A stretch of 64,000 bases of DNA from Onchidella celtica. Its lineage: Eukaryota > Mollusca > Gastropoda > Systellommatophora > Onchidiidae. Shown here in pieces: positions 52,701-58,700 of the stretch. Position numbers and translations under genes: made by a program. The stretch covers positions 36,229,850 to 36,293,849 of the forward strand of contig OZ007575.1 of NCBI GenBank assembly GCA_963931925.1, given 5' to 3'. The stretch's first letter is position 1. Each line of letters starts with the position of its first letter. Under the pieces are notes generated by a model. The model saw only the letters and a list, made by a program, of their open reading frames with translations. It did not search any database and was not told where the DNA came from.

Positions 52701-55700
52701 CCCCCGGCAATTCGAACCAACGAGACATTATAGCTAGATGTGTGCCATATTTCACTAAGGCTCCATGCTATGTTACTTAATGTAATAAGGCCGTAACTGA
52801 GTTATGATATGTTCATGAAATGATGCATTAGGTGAGTATACCATGTATGTGCTCTTAAATGCTCCGTGAGAGTGAATTCCCCTCATGAGATAATAAAGTG
52901 ATTCTTATCTTATCTTAAGTGGCCGATCTACTCTGAAACTAATGAAGCTTAAGTTTCAGGGCCCCTAGTCCGGAGGCCCCCTGAAGAAACGTTTTTTTAA
53001 TGAATGAATTTTTGATGTTGCCCTATTGTTGCTGGTTGTGAAGCCCCCCCCCCCCCCCCCAAAGTTCAATCTTCAGGGGTCCCAAATATGTAGGACTATC
53101 ACTGCTTATCTTAGTTATACAATTTTGAATTGATACCTGTTGTTGCTGCCTGTTGATGTACACTCGGAGAGCTGCGCCGTCAGACTGCATCAGGAGCCAG
53201 GCAGTCAAGCATCCAGACATAGGTGGGACGGACTTGGTGGTCAGTCGGGCCACGTCTCCAGGTTTACCACTCGTGTGTGAGATCATCATGGCGTGCCCTG
53301 TATGGGATAGTGAGAAGCGTCAGGGTCAAAATATCTTGGCAGATTGTCACGTGAAGTGACCCAACAGGCTACGTAATATTATCGTGCTTACAATGTGAAG
53401 ACAAGAGAGGAGACAGGAGCAGTGGGAGGAGAGGAATTAACGTGAGAATCAGATGGCAGAAACAATCGCTGAGCGAGCTGCGAAGACTATCAAATGCAAC
53501 AACTGTTTTAAAGCCTGCTGCTCCAGAATCGGATCGTGCAGTCATAGCAGGCACTGCAAGGACCCGATCTGACATACCATGGATGCAAAGTCCATTGTCT
53601 CTTGAGACACAAAGAGACCAATAACAACAACAACAATGTGAAGGAAAAACTGTAGCAGGGGCCGGTTGCCGGCGATACCTTACGTCAGTATGACGTAGAT
53701 TTGTATAATATTTCGGTAAGATTGATAGGATTACCGTCGGGGCGGATTCCCCACATAACACAAACGACGATGTGATCTCGTAACCAGCGCGCGGGGATCT
53801 ACATAGTAATGACTTCATTCCTAAGAGCAAACATGGCGTCAATCCCGCACTTCAGATTTCACACCTCTCTCGAATTCTATCGAACTTCTCACATATGAGC
53901 CTTTCTTCTCTGGACGGTTGCCGACCCCTGCACTATAGAAACACCCGCTCGATATCGTCGATATCGAATCGAACAGAAAACAAGACATACAAAATTTACA
54001 AAGTGAAGTATCTCCTGTACAATCACTTCAGAATAGGACACTGAAAGCCCCCAACCCCCGCACTCCCAACCCACTCCCAACCCACCCATAGGGAGAAGGC
54101 ATAACGATATAAATTGATCGGGTGGGTTGGTGGGGGAATTAGGTTTATCCAAGGCAGTACCGGAAATCTCGGGTAGCCAAAGAAAAAGTTTCGGAGGCAC
54201 CGCAGGCCCCTAGTTCTTGTTTGTTCTGCCTCCATTTTTATGACAAACTGGAAATCTTTTAGTATTTATAAAAGGTATAGCAAATACCCGTTTTTCGCAC
54301 TTGTTTCAAATGCCTTGCGGCACTTATCAAACTCCTTCGCAGTTCCCATTGTTTTCTAACTCCTTATCATAATACTAAAGCTGCAAACGTTTAACGTTGG
54401 TTTTCTAAGTTCTGCGAAAAGCGGAGTTTGAACAAGCAAGAACTAAGGCTGCGATTGTCTACGTTGTTAACACTCAGTATTGTACCTACCCCACTCTGAT
54501 AGAAAAGTGTGGTCATACTGGAGGACTCCGTCGTTGCCACCGTGCCACGCCCAGTTCAGATTATCCGGAGAGGCTTCCGTGAACCCGCACAAATCAGCAA
54601 GTTCAAAACTGCATCGGTACACTGTCAGAACACGGGTGAAAGTGAAATTAGATTCTTTTTCCTGAGCCTAGTTGTCTAAAGACACAAACAGTTTGTAACC
54701 GATCGGAATGATACTTATACATAATGAAATCAGGAGTGGCAGATCCACTTTCATGACAAAACCTCAAAATCGGCAAAATGTCACTTATAACAGTATGTCA
54801 AATACCCCACGATATCTTTGCCAATTTATTGGTCTTGTCCACAGCGTCTCCTCCGCTCCGATATGTTGACTGAAAATGACGTATGAAAAAGTTAAACGCT
54901 CTTTGCTTCTATAGCGGTGAGAAGCTGAACAGAACCGAAGTTGTGGACAAGTATACAGAGGCAAAGAATGTTTTCCTTTTTCATATGTCATTTTCTGTAA
55001 AAGTAGCGGAGCGGAGCGGATGCTGTGGACGAGACCAGTAAGAAATGAATAATGGACGATAATCTTACGGTTGTTGTCGTCCCTGTCGGGGGCGTCGGAG
55101 ACTTGAATGTCGTCAATACACACAGAATCCTGTTTCTCCGAGCCTCGTTTGCCAGTGAAGGTCAACTGTGGAAATTGTTGTGGAGACAAGGGGAAATAAA
55201 CGATATAATTCAGCTTCTTGATTAAGGGGGGTAGTATAATTTTAATTAAGCCCGGTCAGACACAGTCAGATGCTGCCAGCAAAATGTTCACCAAAGAAAG
55301 TGGTCAGCTGACTGTGTCTGACCGGGCTTAGTATGATAGAGTCTTCCCGGATTTACAAAGAAAATACAAGAAGTAATGGTGTGCACTGTTTTGTCTGCCA
55401 GCATTTGATTGTGTCAGACCGGGCTAGTACGACACCTCCCAAAGACACAACATTCACTGCTTCCACCGACACTACAGGTATTACATATATACACTCAGTA
55501 AAGATCACTAATTTGCAAGATGATTTCCAGAGCTGCGTGATAAACTATTGTAATTCTTCTTTTTTTTCTTTTTGTTCAGGAGAAGCGAAAAAATAATTAA
55601 TGTTCTTTTTCAAATTTAATAGTTGCAATTTCTTTAAACTTTGTTTAATCGTTGGTTTTCAGAAAACCTGTGGATTGTTACGGGCTATTAAGATTCCAAA

Positions 55701-58700
55701 TGTTTCAATCTAAAAATTTTTTTTTTTTAAAAGTCGAGTTAGGATAGTGTAACATGCTGCCGTCGATTTAAGCCATAGCCATAAAATAGGGGATGAAAGC
55801 TATGTTTCAAAGACATTCTCTACAAAAACCCAAGTCTGTGACCCGCAATAAAGAAAGATCTTTACAAATTATTACAAGCAACAATTAACACATCTTAAGT
55901 GCATTCGTATGACCGATATCTCGCCTTCCAGTACAATTTCGGGCATATTACTATATTATCCTCTATTTCTCCAGTATTTCACCTCTAAGAAAAATCAAGA
56001 ATATTTCGAAATACCATTACCCTCTAAATCAATTTTTTAATTACGCCTTGATAATGGTATTTAATGTCTATTTGGGAAATTTAATAAGATTTTACATCGA
56101 GAGTAGATAATTGTTATCTTGCGCAAGATTGCTAAGAATTGTTCAAAGCAATAGTAAGTTATATTTAATCTCGACTAATTCATTGAGAAAATTCCATTTT
56201 GTTAGATAAGATAGACCAGGAACTCTACTTTTATCAGAAATCACCATTTATTAGATACATATTTTGAAAAAAACCGCGGGAGAGCAATTTTAACGTCTAG
56301 TAACATTGCCAAGTTGTGCGACAACATTCAACACTCAGTACTTCAGTAATGAATTATAATCATTTACTAACTTCAAAAGACAGTGGAGATAAATAAGATA
56401 GGACAGCGTCTTCTTCGTGCCTTTGTAAATAGCGTGCACACAGCATGCTGGCTTGCTGTGAACGGGACATACGACGCCTTTCATGCAAAGTTTTGAGTGA
56501 CATTTTTGTGGCATTGTGGTTGTTCTCCATTTAAGAATGGCAGGTTGGTAGACTTTTGACTTTTCGTTTTGTTTTTTGTTGTTGGTTTTAACTTAATATG
56601 CAGCATCCAAAACTATATCCAGGAGAAATGTAGGTAAGAATCTGCAGCCACAACAGGAAGGTATTACTACCATTTGAACAGGTTTGGTGAGTGCCTAGTA
56701 TTATATCAGTAAATTTTCTTGCTACAGTGCACCATAATTTTCAACAAAAAAAAAAGAATAAAAAAAAAAAAAAAACAAGACTTCCCCTAGGTTTCCTATT
56801 CTGTCTGAAGTAAAAATTACAAAATGGGCATACCAAACAAAAGTTAGTAGGCCCAAGATGTTTGCTGCAGACCACCCAGTATTTATTTTTCTCTATTCGA
56901 CTTTGAGAACAACGCCATGATTTCTGGCTGCTGCGCACTCTTCGCCAGATGGCGTGCCCAAAGCCATGAAAGCAGAACGCCCCAGCTGTCCCATGTTACT
57001 GTATCTAATATCTTGGCCAATCTCAAAACGGGGCAGTCTTCGTTACTGTGCCACTTACTGCCCACGGCTGAATTTATTATGTTTAGAGAAAATTCGACCA
57101 GACGAAAAATAGCCACAACTATATGTGTGAGTAGATCTGCCGAAACCGAGCTTAAGTTAAAAGACCAATTTCTGAGACACCCCCAGGGATAAAAATTTTC
57201 TATGAAAATTAAGATTTGCTTATAAAATGAAAGATTGGCCATTTTTTGGCCATTCAGTTAAAACATTTTGATTGAAATCGCCTGAGAAATATTTTATTTT
57301 GATTTTTTAAAAAGGTATAAACCTTTCACCTTTCGCCTGATTTCACCAGATCCGCTCTCATTTATGCATAATTATGAATTTTAGTATTACAAAGAAAGGA
57401 CCCGGCTGTGCTATGGTAAATTCCATCCGCTGCCAAGAAATGGTCACTGTGTTTCGGTAGTAGACGATGGTCGACAGTGAAGGGGCGTGGTACGCGACGG
57501 TGAAGGCCCCTGGCTGTGGACCGTTGATGAAGAGCCAGAACCGGAAGGTGTAGCTATTTCCTGGCTTGGTGTTGAAATCTGGAGACCGCAGAACTGCTAC
57601 TTTTCCTTTCTGGTTATCACCCAGCGTCAGGTAAAAAAGGCCTCCTGGAAAAGGAACAGAAATCGTGGGTTTTGTAGAGAATACAAGCCTATTATTATCC
57701 AAAGTTAAAAACTGAGGGAAAAAAGAGGGGAGTGAGAGGCAGAGAGAAAGAGAGAGAGAGAGAGAAGGGTTGATAGTGGCACAATGGACACCGATAGCAA
57801 AACGTTGAAGATCGGATGAAAAGGTTTTTGCACAGGCTAAATGGGGCTATTGAGTAGCAATAGGATTTTTGCTACCAATTTCTGGCAAATTCTAGAAAGC
57901 ATTATTACAGCCATTTTCATGAGGCAAAAGGTTGCTGCTGCCAATTAGCTAAACCTAATCCTAATCCTAATCCTAAACCTATACCTTTCATAATTTTTTA
58001 CTGTGCAAATAAAACCCAATTGAAAGGACCCGGCTGCATAGCGCAGATAGTTACGCTAAAAACGATTATCTTGTGGAAGACAGGGCTATTTAGTCTCTGT
58101 AAAACTGTGCTCAACTTCTGAATCATCGGATGAAGCATGTGGGACAAGGTGGTCTAGAGGCAAGGTGCTCGCCTCTCATGCCAAGGGTCCCGGGTTCAAA
58201 ACCCGGGCTGTGCAGGCATGTTGGAAATTGGGATTTTTCTTAAATTTTCGTGTCCCTGATCCTATTGGGGGGGGGGGGTAGGATCGAGTACCTAGTCTTT
58301 TCGGATAAGGACGAAAAAATTCGGAGGGCCCGTGTGCACGTTGCGCACGTTAAAGATACCTTGGCAGTTGGAAATCGTAAAGAGCAGGCCATACAGGCCT
58401 CTGCCCGGGCAAAATTGAAATTAAAATTTAGCCATATCCCCCCCCCCCCCCCCCCATATCACCAACAAAAAATTTATAATTCATCATTAAATAAATATTA
58501 GTAGATATTCAAATATTATTATAATACTTTAGAATACAAGTTGTGAGTTGTGAACTGTTGTGAGTTGTGAACTGCGCCTAACAGTCTGCGGTTATAATTT
58601 GCTCTGAGAAAGAGAGAGATAGAGAGAGGTAGAGAGAGTGAGAGAGAGTGAGAGAGAGAGGGGGGGTGAGAGAAAGAAAGAGCGAGTGAGAGAGCATCTG

